Source of the DNA: Raphanus sativus | Taxonomy: Eukaryota; Streptophyta; Magnoliopsida; Brassicales; Brassicaceae | Direction: 5' to 3' | Assembly: GCF_000801105.2 (NCBI RefSeq) | Contig: NC_079514.1 | Coordinates: forward strand, 43,900,515-43,964,514 | DNA length: 64,000 bases | In this document: piece after piece, positions 10,325-23,082 of the stretch | Layout: every line of letters begins with the position of its first letter | How positions within the stretch are numbered: position 1 is the first letter of the stretch | The notes under the pieces: generated by a model | Seen by the model: the letters and a program-made list of their open reading frames with translations, nothing else | The model's database searches: none | What the model was told of the DNA's origin: nothing | Position numbers and translations under genes: made by a program

Positions 10325-13101
10325 ATTTTTTTTTTTTTTTTTGACGGCAAACGGCTATTCTATTACTCAAGCTTGAGGTGGTCTGGATAACCAGACCAAA
10401 ATAGAACAACCAACAAAAAGTAACTTCCTATGGAAGGATCTAGCTGTCTTAGCTAAAAAGTCTGGAATCTGATTACGCGCTCTTGGGATGTAAGAAATCT
10501 TGAATTCCGGGAAGCATATGAGCAGTGTCTCTATCCTCTCTAATTCCGTGGCAAAACTTTGCAAAGCTGGAGGTTCCTTGATCATTGCAATCAGTTCTTT
10601 GCAGTCTGTTCCGAAGCTCTGGCATGTTGAGTACTGAAGCATATTCTCCATCGCCCATCGCAGTGCTTCCACTTCTGAATGCAGGGCTGATTCTCTTCTG
10701 GGAAAGTTCTGCGAACCCATGAGTTGTGTCTTTCCCCCACCATCCAACCAGACCCATCCACATCCACTAAATTGACCCTGAGATGTCCATGATCCATCCA
10801 ATAAGCAAATATTTCCCAAGCTTATGACTTGGGGCTCTTCTATAGTACTCCCCTGTAATACTGGTGGTATCATCTCATTGGCATTGAACCAAGCTTGACA
10901 TTCACTCTCAGCATATCGGACTAGTTCCATATGATCTCTGTCTATTCTCCTAAAAAGTTTATCATTCCGAGCCTTCCAGATATACCAAATTAGCCAGGGA
11001 TAAGGATCCCTGTCTTGCTCTGGTTCAAGTGAACTGTCTTTCTCCCAGAAGAGGTAGTTCATACTCGTATAAATACTTGACGTTGGAAAAACACCAGGAT
11101 TAGTTGGAGTCGATGAGTGTAACCAAACTTGTAGAGCAGGCGGACATTCAAAGATAGCATGTGTTACTGACTCCTCTGGTTCACCACAATGTGGACAGTA
11201 ATTGTCACATCTCATATTTCTCCTAACTAAATTTCTCGTTACTGCCACATGACCAGTTAACAATTGCCATACCAGATGACACATTTTCTTTGGCGCTTTT
11301 ATCTTCCAAGCAAAGGCTTGGAGCTTTGTAATACTTGGCTCTAGCACTTGCTTATCATCTACCTTCTTCAAAAGATTTTGAGCCACCCAATATCCAGACT
11401 TGACCGTATATTGTCCATGTCTTGTGAAGTTCCAGCAAAACGTATCAGGCCTATGAGTTGTGCTTATGGCTAAACTCCGTATACGAGGTATGTCATCCGG
11501 GCTGACATACTGTTCAAGTAGATCAACATCCCATTCCTTCAACTCCTGATCAATAAGATCACTGACTCTCATTTTTGGGTTCATAACTGGCGCTATAGGT
11601 ATAGCTGGCCTAGCAGGATTCAAAGGAATCCATGGGTCCTCCCACACCTTAACCTCATAACCAGAGTGAATCTTCTGTCTTATCCCCAGTAATAACAGTT
11701 CCCTCGCCGCGAAGATACTAGTCCAAACATAGGACGGACTGTTTACAGAATTCACTCGTAAAGGCGAGCTTAATCTGTAATATCTTCCTCTCAAAACACG
11801 GGCTACCAGCGAGTCCGGGTTTTGTGTTAACCTCCAGAGTTGTTTCGCCAGTAATGCCAGATTGAACTCATGAATCAAGCGAAAGCCAATCCCTCCTTCT
11901 TCTCTCGGTAGACAAACTTTTTCCCACTTCGACCACTGTATTCCTCTCTTAGGGGGATTCGAGCTCCACCAGAACTGTGCAATAGCGCTGGCCAAGTTTT
12001 CACAAATCTCCAATAGGAGCAGAAAAGTAGACATAACGTATGTCGGGAGAGCAAGTAAAAAGGACTTAATCAATACTTCCTTTCCTCCTTTCGAGAGCCA
12101 GCGCCCTGTCCATCCATTTACTTGATGCATTAGCTTGTCTTTTAGGAAGGCAAAGAGCTTGCATTTTGAACCACTAATATCTTCTGGGATACCCAAGTAA
12201 GTCCCCATCCCTCCATCCTTTTGTATTCAAAGTACAACTTTAATCTCTTGTCTTATGGTCCCGTTAATCCTCTTACCAAAGAATAAGGATGATTTATCAA
12301 AGTTAATGCATTGGCCTGATGCTTTACCATAGATCCTAATCACTTTCATTACTTCTTCACATTCACGGGGCTCCGCCTTACAGAAGAAAAGACTATCATC
12401 AGCAAATAATAGGTGGGATACCGATGGACACGCGCGGGTAACGCGCATCCCCGTTATCTTTCTCTGGTTCTCTGCATGATTGAGAAGGCTAACGAGCGCT
12501 TCCGTGCATATAATAAAAATGAAAGGAGACAAAGGATCTCCTTGGCGTAGGCCTCTTCCTGGAATAATGTTTCCTCTCGGTTGCCCATTCATGAGGACTT
12601 TATATTGTACTGACGTGATGCATCTCATTATCCATGGGATCCATGTTTCTGAAAAACCCATTTTTCTCATCACAGCCTCAATAAATGACCACTCCATCCT
12701 ATCATATGCTTTGCTCATATCTGTCTTAATAGCCATTCGTTTGTTACGTCCGCTCGGCTTTGTCCTAAGAGCATGGAACATCTCTTGAGCTATCATAATA
12801 TTATCAGAAATCTGCCTTCCAGCGACAAAGGCAGACTGGGTCTCCGATATTAATCCTGGTAGGACTTTCTTAAGTCTCTAGCATAGGACCTTAGAGATAA
12901 TCTTGTAACTTACGTTACACAAACTAATAGGCCTGAACTGAGCCATATCATTTGGTTTTGTTGTCTTTGGGATGAGACAAATATTAGTTTCATTCAATCC
13001 ATCAGGCATTATCCCTTCAGTAAGGAATTTGTTAACCATAAAAGTTAAATCATCTTTAACTATGTTCCAAAACTTCTGATAAAACAGCGCACAACTCATA
13101 C
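10325..13101 (-). mobile_element. 5'-truncated L1-type LINE retrotransposon
   Basis: A T-run at 10325-10342 is the poly(A) tail of a minus-strand non-LTR element. One reading frame runs from about 13099 to 10367 and encodes, in order, a reverse transcriptase, a zinc-binding RVT domain and a C-terminal RNase H. The RT shows DMSKAYDRMEW, GLRQGDPLSP and the catalytic LLFADDS. The zinc domain has CDNYCPHCGEPEESVTHAIF. RNase H has LLDGSW, SEVEAL and FGTDCKE. Two nonsense codons interrupt this frame, TAG at 12878-12880 and TGA near 12224-12226, and the endonuclease and first ORF are missing. It is therefore a dead copy. The element breaks off near 13101 next to a 27-bp sequence that is repeated at about 13154. 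I could not find a clear target duplication. Confidence 0.9.
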
Positions 13102-15580
13102 CTAGCTAATTCCAAAAGAGTTAAATTCAACTTATTAGGTCTGTAAAGACTACCCAACTCATACCTAGCTAATTCCAAAAGTAGATACGACCTACAATGA
13201 ACAAAGTGGTGAAGAGGTCACGTGAGAATCAAAACAAATCTTTCTTGTTTATTTTCTTTTTGTTTTCTTGGAAACAAATAAATATTGAAGTGTTAAAATA
13301 TTATTATAATTATATTTTTCATGTTCAGTATATTTTCAATACAAACTTGTATTATACTCATTATTTTGGATTCATTTTAGACAATTTTGTTCTATGTTTT
13401 GTAAAATCTTATGTTGTGCATCAACAAAATCCATATGTATTTGTGATTTTTTTAATAAGAAATTGTTGTTATTGGCTTAAAACTTATATGAATCATAAAA
13501 AAAGAATTAGTTGTTTATTTTTAAGTATTTAATCTATCTATATAATGAAAACTGAATTGCAAATAGAACTGACTTTCTTTTCAACAAGTTATTACATTAA
13601 TTTTCAATCTAATTTTCACTAAATTAAATAATTTCATTAATTATATTATCTTAACAATAAATCACATCATTAATTATATTACTATAATAATAATAGTGCA
13701 TATTTTTATTTATTAGTTAATCAACATTAACTTTGCACCAATCATAAAACAAAAAATATAAAATAACCAAATTTGAATATGGTTAGAAGTTTGGTTTAGT
13801 GTGTTCTACTAAAAAAATTATCTTAGTTTCAACCGGTGAAAAAATATGTAGCCAAAAAAATAATCCAAAGATATAGTTTATGTAAACAAGATAATAACTT
13901 AAATAAAAATTTACAGAACCACTTAAACATGGATATTCGAGTATCCATTCAAGAACGGATTGTTTTGGGTGACTGTTTTTTGGGTTTTCAAATTATGTCT
14001 GCTTGAATATCATAAATTTGTGGGCGCCTAAAAATATCTAATAACCAATGTATCTGAAACAGATTCGGATATTTGTACCAAAATAACCATGTTATCCGAT
14101 TCATCTGTTTTTAATACAATAAATTATATGGCGGCATATTTACAATATATAACACTAATCATGAAAAAAAATATCAATGTATAAAACAGTAAGAACCAAT
14201 ATCCGAACAGATGCAGAGATTAAACTCTAATTGTATATTTAATACTTAAGTTTTAATTACACATATTTATTTTTAATTAACTGTTAATTGCACAAAATAG
14301 AATTAAAGTATTTAGCCGTTAAAATGGATGAAAATTCTTAATTTTCTATTTTGTTTATTGAAACTGTTCTAACTGTTGTATGTTTTAATCCTAATTTGGC
14401 ACTATTAATCTATTCTATTAAGTTTGAAACTTGACCTATTGATATATATTTAGTCCAACTATTTTAGTACAATTATTAAAACTTTTTACCAATTATTTAA
14501 AAAGATATTTTACACAAATATGATTACAAAAAAAATAAATATGATTAAAAACATAAATATGAAAATTAAACTAAATATGTAAAACAAAAATATATACATC
14601 CTTTGAATGACATATCATAATCTAGTAATTATTTAAAGAGTAATTGTATGCATACAATATTTAAGTATTAAAATATCTATTGAAAATACTTTAAAAAGTT
14701 TTAAGAACATTTCCCATATATTATGTATATAAATTTCAAAGATTATGGATACAAAAAGTTGCAGTCAAAACATTGGAGTGTGAAAGTTTATATAATTATA
14801 TTTTACATTTTCAGTATTTTTATATACAAACTTTGTATTGTAACTCATTTATTTTACATTTGTAAGATCATTTTACTATATCTATGTTTACTATTACAAA
14901 ATTTATATAAATTTATATATATATTAGTATAGAAATAAAAATATAGTAAATAAAATTAATTATATATATATTGAAATAATTAACAATAAAAATTATGGAT
15001 CCAGATATCTAGACTAAAAATCATGATATCCGGATTCGGTTTGGGCGGATCCGGATATCCAAATTTTTATAGAGGATCTGGATCGGATCTTGGATCAAAA
15101 TTGAATATCAGATAATAAGTCATAGGCCTAATCAGATTGAAAATAGTTAAAGAATATAAAGCTCATATCCCAATATATATTAGAGAAATACTCTAGAATA
15201 GCATTAAAAAAAATTGTCACAAAAATAATCCTCAAATAAAAAAATGACCAAATTGTTTTATTAAAGAGGTAAATATATACTTATATCCATATGATTAACT
15301 AATCTAGACTTAATGTTTAAAGTTAAAGGGCGGAGTTTTGAGGTTAGAGTTTCAAATTTAAAAAAAAAAGAAAAATTTTCAAAATCGAAAAAACTATTTT
15401 GGTCATTTCTTTTATAAAGTCCATTTTTATGGAAAAAAAAAACTTAAAATGATTATTTGAAAAAATTGCCCAATATATTATGTATATATTTCAAAATTTA
15501 TGGATACAAAAAGTTGTAGTCTAACTACAACCCATAATAAATAGAGCGGTGAAGAGGTCACGAGAGATCAAAACAGAGCT
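13092..15580. repeat. Region of dispersed direct repeats upstream of FATA
   Basis: Three pairs of similar segments are visible. CAACTCATACCTAGCTAATT and what follows occurs at 13092 and about 13154. A block at 13207-13237 (GGTGAAGAGGTCACG, then ATCAAAACA) recurs at 15547-15577 in the FATA promoter. A block at about 14716-14766 (ATTATGTATATA, then TATGGATACAAAAAGTTG) recurs at 15472-15523. A looser match joins 13260-13400 and 14765-14905. No gene is evident in between. The pattern suggests that about 2.3 kb of AT-rich mobile sequence was inserted into, and partly duplicated, the FATA upstream region. Confidence 0.5.
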
Positions 15581-15749
15581 TTCGTATTCACCACACATGC
15601 GTCATTGCCAATAGGCGAAACAACCAGCTTTTTAATGGCAATATCGTAATTTATCAGTTTCCACCATCCTCGTTAATATCGAGCCTAGAGATCCCTGATT
15701 CTTCTATAAACCAAAACCTCAAAAACCATAAAAAACATCTCATCGAAAA

Positions 15750-17644
15750 ATGTTGAAGCTTTCGTGTAATGTGACTAACCACTTACACACCTTCTCCTTC
15801 TTCTCCTCCGATTCCTCCCTTTTGATCCCGGTTAATCGCCGTACCATCGCCGTCTCGTCTTCTCAGCCAAGGAAGCCGGCTTTAGATCCTCTACGGGCAG
15901 TTATCTCCGCCGATCAGGGAAGCATCAGTCCTGTCAATTCGTGTACACCGGCGGATCGGTTCCGAGCTGGTCGATTGATGGAAGATGGTTATTCTTATAA
16001 AGAGAAGTTCATTGTTAGAAGCTACGAGGTTGGAATTAACAAAACCGCCACCGTTGAGACAATTGCTAATCTATTACAGGTTCGAATCACTTTTTCTTTT
16101 TTTTTTGTTCTGTTTATTCTGATAATCTTGCAATTAGGCAATGGTTTCTTCTCAGCATTGCATGTTCTATTGTGATCTAAGTTTAGTGTATGCGTTTAGT
16201 TGTTTGGCTCGGTTTTATAGATTGGTCGTTAAACCATCTGTTGCGGTTATGTCCTGTCGTTTTTTTTTTTTTTTGACATCAAACGGCTGATATATTACTC
16301 AAGCTTGAAGTGGTCTGGGAAACCAGACCGGAATAGATCAACCAATGTCTTGTAGTCATGTGAGTGATGTTAAATATATATATATATATATATATATAGG
16401 AGGTGGCATGTAACCATGTTCAGAACGTTGGATTCTCGACCGATGGATTTGCCACAACACTCACCATGAGGAAATTGCATCTCATATGGGTCACTGCGAG
16501 AATGCACATTGAGATCTACAAATATCCAGCTTGGTATTTTATTTTCTTTTCTTAGGCTTTGACCAGTTGAAACTTTTGAGGTTCGAGTTTGATGAAACTT
16601 CTTATTTTGGTTAACAGGAGTGATGTGGTTGAGATAGAGACATGGTGCCAGAGTGAAGGAAGGATTGGAACAAGACGTGATTGGATTCTAAGGGACTCTG
16701 CTACAAATGAAGTTATTGGGCGTGCTACAAGGTTTGCCAAAACTTTGTTACTATTCATTTGCTCTCTGCCATCAATAAATATACTGATGCAAATCACTGA
16801 TATTAGTTGCACAACAGTAACTCCCATATACGTTGCTTATTTAGTTATATAGATTTTTGCATAGTCTGGAACCTGAGCTTTTTTTTTTGTTTGACAAATG
16901 TTACATGGGTCTCTCAGCAAGTGGGTGATGATGAACCAAGACACAAGGCGGCTTCAAAGAGTTACAGATGAAGTTAGGGACGAGTACTTGGTTTTCTGTC
17001 CTCGAGAACCCAGGTGAAGAAGAATCATGGTTTCCTTCAATAATTATAAATAGTTAGTTTATCGGTACGTAAACAGCTATCTACCATGTGGATCTCAACC
17101 TGTTGTCGTCTTTATTTTTCGCAGACTAGCGTTTCCAGAAGAGAACAATAGCAGCTTAAAGAAAATCCCAAAACTAGAAGATCCAGCTCAGTATTCTATG
17201 CTAGGGCTTAAGCCTCGTCGAGCTGATCTGGACATGAACCAACACGTGAATAACGTCACCTACATCGGATGGGTGCTTGAGGTGTGTTACTTAGTAAACC
17301 CCACAAAACGTCTTATCATTTTATTGATGAGCTAACTATTAAATTTGAGTTTGGTTCTCTGGTAATGGCAGAGCATACCTCAAGAAATCATTGATACGCA
17401 TGAGCTTCAAGTTATAACTCTAGATTACAGAAGAGAATGCCAGCAAGATGACATTGTAGATTCACTCACCACCTCTGAAGTCCCTGACGACCCGATCTCA
17501 AAGATTTCAGGGACCAACGGATCTGCCACGACAAGCGTACAAGGACACAATGAGAGCCAATTCTTGCATATGCTGAGGTTGTCAGAAAATGGCCAGGAGA
17601 TCAATCGTGGGAGAACACAATGGAGAAAGAAATCCTCACAATGA
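15750..17644 (+). CDS. FATA: Acyl-ACP thioesterase FatA (oleoyl-ACP hydrolase)
   Basis: FatA cleaves oleoyl-ACP in the plastid stroma, releasing free oleate for export and so ending fatty-acid synthesis. Six exons can be placed by splice sites and frame: 15750-16079, 16400-16533, 16618-16731, 16918-17013, 17125-17281 and 17372-17644. The encoded protein is full length for the family. The first 65 or so residues are Ser/Arg-rich and serve as a plastid transit peptide. The hot-dog domains follow, with YKEKFIVRSYEVGINKTAT, NHVQNVGFSTDGFATT, the acyl-ACP thioesterase core DMNQHVNNVTYIGW (catalytic Asn and His) and DYRRECQQDDIVDS. The C-terminus ends WRKKSSQ. No lesion was seen. Intron 1 holds a LINE scrap and ends in a TA microsatellite at its acceptor. 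I cannot tell FATA1 from FATA2; the neighbours favour the chromosome 3 copy. Confidence 0.95.
16260..16344 (-). mobile_element. 85-bp LINE 3'-end scrap in FATA intron 1
   Basis: A T-run followed by CAAACGGCTG, TATTACTCAAGCTTGAAGTG and GGTCTGG...ACCAGACC matches the extreme 3' end of the LINE at 10325-10420. The scrap is flanked by ATGTCCTGT (16249-16257) and ATGTCTTGT (16345-16353), a 9-bp target duplication with one mismatch. It is a severely 5'-truncated insertion of the same LINE family. Confidence 0.8.
16374..16398 (+). repeat. (TA)n microsatellite forming the FATA intron 1 acceptor
   Basis: About twelve TA units run directly into the AG of the intron 1 acceptor (exon 2 starts at 16400 with GAGGTGGCATGT). 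There is no separate pyrimidine tract between the repeat and the splice site. Confidence 0.85.
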
Positions 17645-18938
17645 TTTTCTTATGCTTCTCCAGTGTTAGTGAAGTTACTGCTTCACGTTTATAGTTTTAT
17701 TGTGTCTTCTGATCAGATCCCTTTTGGGGTTTAAGATGGTACTGGATTATTGGTGTAGTGTCGCGTCTGTTTTGTTCATTTTCTGTCCAAATTTTGGGCT
17801 TTAAGCCAAAACGTTTCTTAGGTCTTAATCTTTGCCTGCTTGTATCTTTTCATAAACTAGATTTGTTCATCCAATTACATAAGCTGAGTTTTTTATTCCT
17901 TCTTCTTCTGCAAGTAAAGACACATTCATTGTTTGGGCATCTTTTACGTTTTAGGCTGTTATGGGCTGTTTTCGAATCTTTTTCTCCCATTCCTTCATTT
18001 CGGTCCTAGTTGCCATTTTGTGCTTTTTTTTTCCTTCTGAAATTATATTAGTCATGAAACAGAGTTTACACAAAAACCCATACAAGGGTAACAGAGCTGG
18101 CGGAACAACCGTACATCCCCGGAAACTAAACCAGCGGAACAAGAATATATCCCTGGAAGTTTTAATCCTATAAAAGAAATATATTCGTAAATTTTTTGAT
18201 CATATCATAATGCCGTAATTATAAGAGTTATATGTGTTGTAATAATTTAAATTCGATACTAGTGTTGCAGTGTGTTACTTTTGATTAACTATGCAGTATG
18301 TTATTTACATTTAAAGAATTTAGATTAACATAATTTTTTAAAAATAGATACAACCATGATTAATCGAGAGAAACACGACTGCAATATTAAAATTGAATTT
18401 GAATCTTTACAACATTTGTATAACTCTTATAAAGACAGTATGATGATATGATCAAAATAATTAAAAATATATTTCTTATATAAGATTAAAATTTAATTAT
18501 TAACTAATTTTTATCAATTTCAATAATTAATAAAAATATATAAACTTTACATTTTCTAAAAATGTTTTTATAAAACGACTATTTTATTTTTTCCAAAACA
18601 AAATGTGCCCATAGCATTCTCGTGAGCAAAATTAGTTGATGTAGCATTGAAGTCATGTAACATTCAGGTTAGCAATTTTCCTAAAAATAAAAAGATTTAT
18701 TGCACTAAAATTTGAAAAATGTTTATATTTGACCGAAGATAATACCAGATTAAATACATAATATATAGTATATAATTAATTATATGTTTTCCAGAAAACA
18801 ATTATGACAAAAATATGTAATATATTTGGTAAAACAATATATTAATTGTACTTTTTATTATAATGACTGATTAAATTAAGTAATAAATAAATATTCAGTT
18901 TTATGGAATAAGTATTTAATTTTAGTTCATATTATTTA
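17645..18938. other. FATA 3' flank and AT-rich spacer
   Basis: The first 200 bases after the stop are a likely 3'UTR. Beyond about 18180 the sequence is AT-rich, without open frames of coding quality or recognisable element ends. Confidence 0.5.
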
Positions 18939-18968
18939 CTAGGTGATTCTCCCGTGCTCATGCACGGA
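18939..18968 (-). mobile_element. Helitron 3' terminus (minus strand)
   Basis: Read on the minus strand this gives a hairpin (CCGTGCATGAGCACGG), a short spacer and CTAG followed by T. The element body would extend to the right of this point. Its 5' end was not identified. Confidence 0.6.
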
Positions 18969-19457
18969 TATAAATACTTAAAATATATTAAAAAAAATAT
19001 TATTAGTTTAATTAAAATTTGAAATTATTTTACAATTTATAAGTATATTTAATTAAATAATATTATATTTTTAATTAGACTAATAATTTTGGATATGTAA
19101 TATCTACTCGGTTTGATTATCACTTTAGTACATTAAATATCATCAGCTTCTCCGAATATCATAAACTTTTGTTCTAAATAAATTAAAATTTTCACTAATT
19201 TGGTTATTTTCATTAGTTTAGTTTTTCTCTTAGATATGTAAATATATTTTAGTTATATAACAATAATATTTTGAAATCTCATGTATATATATTTTCAAAA
19301 GAAATACATTTAAACAGTTAGTTAATATCTTTATTAGTATGGTTTGAAACCTCCCGTAATTATATGCATAAAATATAAAAACATCACTATAAAAATGACA
19401 TATCTTTATTTTACCGTTAATTTTAGATAAAAGAAACTTGATTAGTCCAGTTACTAA

Positions 19458-20434
19458 TCTATACTATTATTTGCGAAGTAATTTTTCGCAACGAAGCTCT
19501 CACGTTAAAAGTTGGAGTAGTTAATATCGTTTGTACCTTTACTGAATAAAAAAATATCTTAGCTAAAAATAAAAACGAATTTAAATTATTTTAATTAAAT
19601 AAATTTTTAAAATTAATAATAATAAAATAAGAAGAATGATCTGAAACCTAATATATATTTCAAAAATAAAAGATAATATATATACATATATATTTTTGAA
19701 TTCGAGCTCTCATGTTAAAAGTTAGAGTGGTTAATATCGTTTATATCTTTAATGAATAAAATAGATAAATTAACTCAAAAATAAAAATGAATTTAAATTA
19801 TTTTAATTAAACTAAATGTTTACAATTAATAAGAATAAAAGAAGAAGAATTATCTGAAACCTAATATATATTTTAAAAATAAAAGATAATATATATACAT
19901 ATATATTGTGTTGTTATCTGAAATTACCTTTTAATTATATATTTAAAACTAAAAAAAAATTAATTAAATAAATGTTTAAATTTAATAATAATAAAAGAAG
20001 AAGAATTATCTGAAACCTAATATATATTTTAAAAATAAAAGATAATATATATACATATATATTTTTGAATTCGAGCTCTCGTGTTAAAAGTTAGAGTGGT
20101 TAAATATCGTTTATACTCTTAATGAATAAAATATATAAATTAACTCCAAAATAAAAATGAATTTAAATTATTTTAATTAAATAAATGTTTAAAATTAATA
20201 AGAATAAAAGAAGAAGAATTATCTGAAACATAATACATATTTTAAAAATAAAAGATAATATATATATACATATATATTGTGTTGTTATCTGAAATTATCT
20301 TTTAATAATATATTTAAAACTAAAAAACAGAAAACACATAACTAAGATTAATCAAGAAAAATTATCAATTTTATATAATGAATAAAATATATTAATTAAC
20401 TCCAAAATAAAACGAATTTAAATGATTGTAATTA

Positions 20435-20505
<71 letters not shown>

Positions 20506-20760
20506 TAGAAGAAGAAGAAGAAGAATTACCTGAAACCTAATATATATTTTAAATATATATATATATATATATATTGTATTGTTATCTGAAATTATCTTTT
20601 AATAATAAATTTAAAATAAAAAAACAGAAAAACATAACTAAAGATTAATCAAGAAAAATTATCAATTTTATATAACTGAAAAAGAACATTTAGTTTATAC
20701 TACTATTTTCAAAGCGAGTTTTTTCTTTTACGTTAAAAGTTAGAGCGTTTAAAATCTTCA
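19458..20760 (+). mobile_element. Helitron 5' end and internal tandem repeats
   Basis: An A followed by TCTATACTATTATTTGCGAA at 19458 is the usual start of Brassicaceae Helitrons. The segment beginning CTCTCACGTTAAAAGTTGGA at 19498 is repeated in diverged form at about 19705 and 20074 (CTCATGTTAAAAGTTAGAG, CTCGTGTTAAAAGTTAGAG). Each copy is followed by the AATTATTTTAATTAAA and ACCTAATATATATTTT blocks. A second degenerate start-like sequence (TTTATACTACTATTTTCAAA) lies at about 20697. An AAT microsatellite occupies about 20435-20506. I found no 3' terminus for this element, so its right end is open. Confidence 0.5.
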
Positions 20761-22013
20761 TTATTCTTAATACATAATTAGATTAGGTTTGTTAATATAG
20801 AATTACTCACAAATTAAAAACGAATTTCATTAATTTGATTCTCATCATTATCTACAAATTATATATTATGTGATCCAAAAATATTTTAAAATAAATATAA
20901 ATTCATGTATATAGTTTTATGAATATATGAATATTTTCAAAAAATTTACATAATAATAGATATTTTATTAAAATAAAGTTTATTGTTTATAAAATTAATA
21001 TTTACTTAATTATTGAATATATCAAAGACATGAAAATAATTTATTTTAATGGTTCTCGAATTGATAATATATTTATTTAGTACTTTGTAGAATTATTAAG
21101 CCTGTAATTGAAGTATAAACACCTAGTTTTATGGGTATATTGAGTGACATATGTTCCTTCGAACTGAAGTATAATCTTTTTATTATGTCAAATTATATTT
21201 GTTTTATTTATCACATTAATCCAGTTTTTATTTTATTTTAGGTGTGTATATATGTTTTCGTAATATTTATAATAATTTGATATATGTTGATTTTTTAAAA
21301 ATACTATAAAAATAAATTGATAATCAGTAGAAAGTTACATAAGAGAAAATAAATATTGGTTTATCTATTTTTCTGTAATTATCTAAGAAAATATATAGAA
21401 ATAAGGAAAATACTTTTATTACTATGAAATTATATTTTATCTTACTTAAGATTATGTTTTAAAGGAAATATTTTTATTAGTATCAAAATTATTTTTGTTA
21501 ACTTTCCTTTTTATGAAAATCACATTATATATAAATGTCTATTATTCTTTTATTTCGTTTTTAAAATTTATAAATATTTTTAGTTATATTTTCTTTTTGA
21601 AAAAATACTTTTAATTAACAGAAACTATTAAATAAAAAGGAAAATCAATTTTACTAATGATAATTATATGTAATATTTTAATTCATTAAGAGTAGTTATG
21701 TAATTAACCATCCTAATAACAAACGTGAGCGCGATACAAAAAAAACTGACTTATCAAATAATATTATAGAGTTTGACGTTAAAACCAAAAGAAAAAAAAT
21801 ATTGATGCAATTGCCGTAAAAACTCAATAAAACTAAAAATTGATGAATTTTACACTATATAATTAAAATTAGAAAAATATTTCTCAATTAAGCCCACGGT
21901 TGAGTTTTTTTTTTTTTTTTTTTTTTTTTTTGGAAGTAAAGAGTCAAACCAAAATAGCTAATCCATAAAGATACATTCTCTGTAGGTCGGAAGCTCTTGT
22001 TTCGTTGGCGTCA
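20761..22013. other. AT-rich spacer with a T-run before the F-box gene
   Basis: No coding signal is visible. A T-run of about 25 bases at 21907-21931 lies shortly upstream of the F-box gene and may be the tail of an eroded retroelement, but no body is recognisable. Confidence 0.4.
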
Positions 22014-23082
22014 ATGTCGTCCCCTAAGAATAAGAAGAAGAGGAATAAGCCGTTGCTTAATCCATCGACTTTGTTTCCGCTAACGACCGCAAACTTGTCA
22101 CTTCCTGATGATTTGCTATTGAGCTGCATCGCACGGCTCTCTAGATTGTACTACCCGACTCTCTCCCTCGTTAGCAAAAGCTACCGATCTCTCCTTGCTT
22201 CTCCGGAGCTTTACAAAACCCGTTCCCTTTTAAACCGCACAGAGAGCTGTCTCTATGTTTGCTTACGTTTCTCTCCTGACTGTAACCCTAGATGGTTTAC
22301 TCTCAGCCGGAGACCTAATCGAACCCTAGGTAGGAATAATAAGTTTAGTAACTATCTTTTGGTTCCAGTCACATCTCCCCATGCTACGTCTGTTCGGTCG
22401 AGTTTAGTCGCTGTTGGTTCTGATATCTACGAGATAGGCGGACTCATCAACGGCGTGCCTTCCTCTAGCGTCTCGGTTCTTGACTGCCGGTCCAACTTGT
22501 GGCACCAGGCTCCGAACATGAAGGTGGGCAGGACGTTTCCATCAGCAGAAGTCATTGATGGAAAGATACTTGTTAAAGGAGGTCTTGAGCTTAAAGACGT
22601 GAATTCAGCCAAGTGGGTAGAGGTTTTCAATCCAAATTACTCGAACTTGGACGACTGTGTCATTTACATGTGGATCTAAAGAATGGCAGTCACAGTATGA
22701 TAATGGAATGGCATCGCATTCATCTTCTTTTTGCCTGGTCGATGACGTGTCTTATTCATTTGACCACGGAAAGTTAAAATGGTTTGATGCTAAGGTAGGA
22801 GATTGGAGATTCATAACGGGGTTGGAAGGTCTGCCTAAGTTTCTTTTAGGTTGTAGGACTTCTTGGCATGTTCACTTGGCGGATTATGGTGGAAAGATGG
22901 TGATTTTATGGGATAGACATGATCGTTCTAGCAATTGTCAGGGAAGGACTATTTGGTGTGCGGTGATTTCCCTGGAAAGGTGTAGTAGTGAAGAGATTTC
23001 GGGGACCCTCGAGTGGTCTGATGCAGTGCTTAAAGTCCCCAAATCTTTTGAGTTCGTGCATGTTCTTGCTGTCACAGTTTGA
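22014..23082 (+). pseudogene. F-box/kelch-repeat protein with one frameshift
   Basis: F-box/kelch proteins are substrate receptors of SCF ubiquitin ligases. From ATG at 22014 the frame encodes a basic N-terminus (SPKNKKKRNK). An F-box follows at about residues 25-70 (SLPDDLLLSCIARLSRLYYP, then LSLVSKSYRSLLASPEL). Kelch-like repeats come next (SSLVAVGSDIYEIGG; VSVLDCRSNLWHQAPNMKVG; AEVIDGKILVKGG). The frame then breaks at about 22635: AATCCA is followed by one extra A before the expected ITRTWTTVSFTCGSKEW in the next frame. That second frame continues to a normal C-terminus (TLEWSDAVLKV) and TGA at 23080-23082. The two halves together are the usual single-exon length of about 355 residues. Whether this is real decay or a one-base consensus error in an A-run cannot be told here. 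I recall a close Arabidopsis relative at At3g24760. Confidence 0.8.
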
